Assembly: GCF_020882245.1 (NCBI RefSeq)
Contig: NC_083598.1
Coordinates: 35,997,858-36,061,857, forward strand
Direction of reading: 5' to 3'
From: Rhopalosiphum padi
Lineage: Eukaryota; Arthropoda; Insecta; Hemiptera; Aphididae
DNA: 64,000 nucleotides
The notes under the pieces are model-generated. The model was not told where the DNA came from and made no database searches. It saw only the letters and a program-made list of their open reading frames with translations. A program made the translations under genes and the position numbers. This document shows, piece by piece, positions 62,801 through 64,000 of the stretch. Every line of letters starts with the position of its first letter. Position 1 is the first letter of the stretch.

Positions 62801-64000
62801 TTGGACACGATTCTTCTTTTCTATAAAGGATTCTTTTTGTGCGTCGTCATTTTATTGTGTCGAGCATTTCATACGGAAACTTACCTTTCACCGAACAATC
62901 AGAGAGATATTACCGGGAATTGTCAAAGTCTAAAAAAATGCAATCGGATTTCTGAGCTTTTTGTCAACATTTCATCAAGTCATACGTTCTCGAAACGTGC
63001 GCATAGTTCGAGGTAAACAAACTGTCATTTCTCTCGATATTTTTCAAAGATTAGGTTTTATTAAAACGTAAAAATGAAAAATACTACGTAGCTGCGAACG
63101 AAAAATAGTTTCGGGTACTCCGGCACAAGCCCGTTGTATATTATTATTATAAGCTTTTTAACCCTTGAAAAAATAATAACTACGAATATTGATATTTTCG
63201 ACATACCATAAAAATAAAACACGCAGTTTGAACAATTTGTTATGATAGAATCTTGTATGTATTTACAGATTAACCCAAAATCACATATTATACTGTTGGT
63301 CGAATGGAATATAAAAAATATAACATAATAATATAGCCGTTTAGCCGTATACGTTTAGACTTTACACACTATATTATTATTGTTGACTGCTGCTGTTAAG
63401 TCATACCTTAGTATACATAAAGTTGACGGTTAACTATATTTTCAATTTTCAAGTCCATCTGATACGTTGTCACGCGTCTGTCGTATATGAGAAAATTGTT
63501 AAAATCAGCCAACCGGCGAACGATAAAACGACGATACGAAATTGCTTTGTATCGCCCACTATACTTCTTACTGTGTCATATCACATACGAATTCCGAAAA
63601 TTTAAAACGGCGTTATAGTCAGATTTACTCTGCGGATATTGTGCGGATATTGTGCGGTTATGCACACATTTTCAACGGCGTTCAGCAACAATATACATAA
63701 ATATATATATATATATATATGTACATATTACACACACACACGCACATACATATAAACACACTGCGGCACGCGCATTCCTTCAGCTGAAAACACGAGGTCA
63801 GTATTTACATATAATATACAATATACGTGTACGTATAATATATATATATATATATATATGTATATGTATATGCACATCGTACACGCACGTATACGGTATA
63901 CAGGACTGCGACGATCCTTTTAAGTCGTCGTATATTCCGTTCTGCGCCGAGAAATCTCGGCCCGAAACCTCGTCGGACGGCCGAGTGTCCTGGAGGTACG
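62801..64000. other. Mixed sequence, no gene called
   Basis: Moderate CpG. TA runs at 63701-63720 and 63839-63859, with a CA-type run near 63731. A GTGCGGATATT unit is tandemly repeated with small changes at about 63630-63660. The last 100 bases are CpG-rich and may begin another block beyond the window. Short frames only. Confidence 0.5.

Noticed and set aside
1..64000. tRNA, rRNA, CRISPR array or bacterial-type operon
   Set aside because: No tRNA T-arm motif in a cloverleaf context, no conserved rRNA segment, no regularly spaced repeats and no tightly packed frames were found by eye. A covariance-model scan would be the decisive test.

Overview
This window looks like non-coding DNA from an insect, most likely an aphid or a close hemipteran relative. 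That assignment rests on pattern recognition and not on a marker gene. The signs are strong AT-richness, endless variants of short AT palindromes such as TATAATATTATA, many GTAGGTACCTATA-type strings, CpG that is not depleted, many dinucleotide and trinucleotide microsatellites, and remnants of insect-type DNA transposons. I see no operon structure, no ribosome binding sites and no dense coding, so it is not bacterial or organellar. No open frame exceeds 140 codons in 64 kb, and the longest ones have compositions expected by chance (Tyr/Ile-rich from AT repeats, Arg-rich from CCG/CGG repeats). The most economical reading is a large intergenic region or a very long intron.

Layout. The window is a mosaic. 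AT-rich, CpG-poor tracts (roughly 2.7-4.2, 5.8-10.2, 15.3-15.9, 17.0-17.9, 23.8-25.6, 28.0-32.0, 32.3-33.5, 39.0-41.1, 47.4-48.3, 52.3-54.1 and 59.4-61.1 kb) alternate with CpG-rich blocks (roughly 4.3-5.8, 17.9-19.1, 20.5-23.7, 27.4-27.9, 33.8-34.9, 38.4-39.0, 41.2-41.8, 46.5-47.3, 48.5-49.4, 50.2-51.4 and 55.5-59.4 kb). The CpG-rich blocks hold nearly all the unusual signals and are the likeliest places for cis-regulatory elements or small exons.

Mobile DNA. Three diverged copies of one terminal-inverted-repeat family (1109-1836, 8888-9753, 34995-35980) share ends of the form TATACAGGGTGATTCA and internal similarity. I see no transposase, so they are MITE-like. A different 449-bp element with 17-bp inverted ends lies at 21322-21770. 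Three single-ended fragments resemble hAT termini (10185-10249, from 11763, from 60562).

Possible genes. The best coding candidate is a 76-codon minus-strand frame at 50239-50469, rich in Trp, Tyr and Cys, which I cannot assign to a family. Weaker possibilities are at 803-985, 27340-27664 and 46540-46668 (which ends at a consensus-like splice donor).

Possible regulation. A roughly 45-bp motif occurs in two diverged copies 30.7 kb apart (18303-18344 and 48961-49008), each in a CpG-rich block. Four CGCCAT sites cluster at 34.0-34.7 kb. An isolated homeodomain-like AATTA cluster lies at 32.0-32.25 kb. I found no tRNA, rRNA, recognised microRNA or CRISPR array. I found no convincing undescribed system; the strongest leads are the duplicated motif and the orphan exon-like frame.
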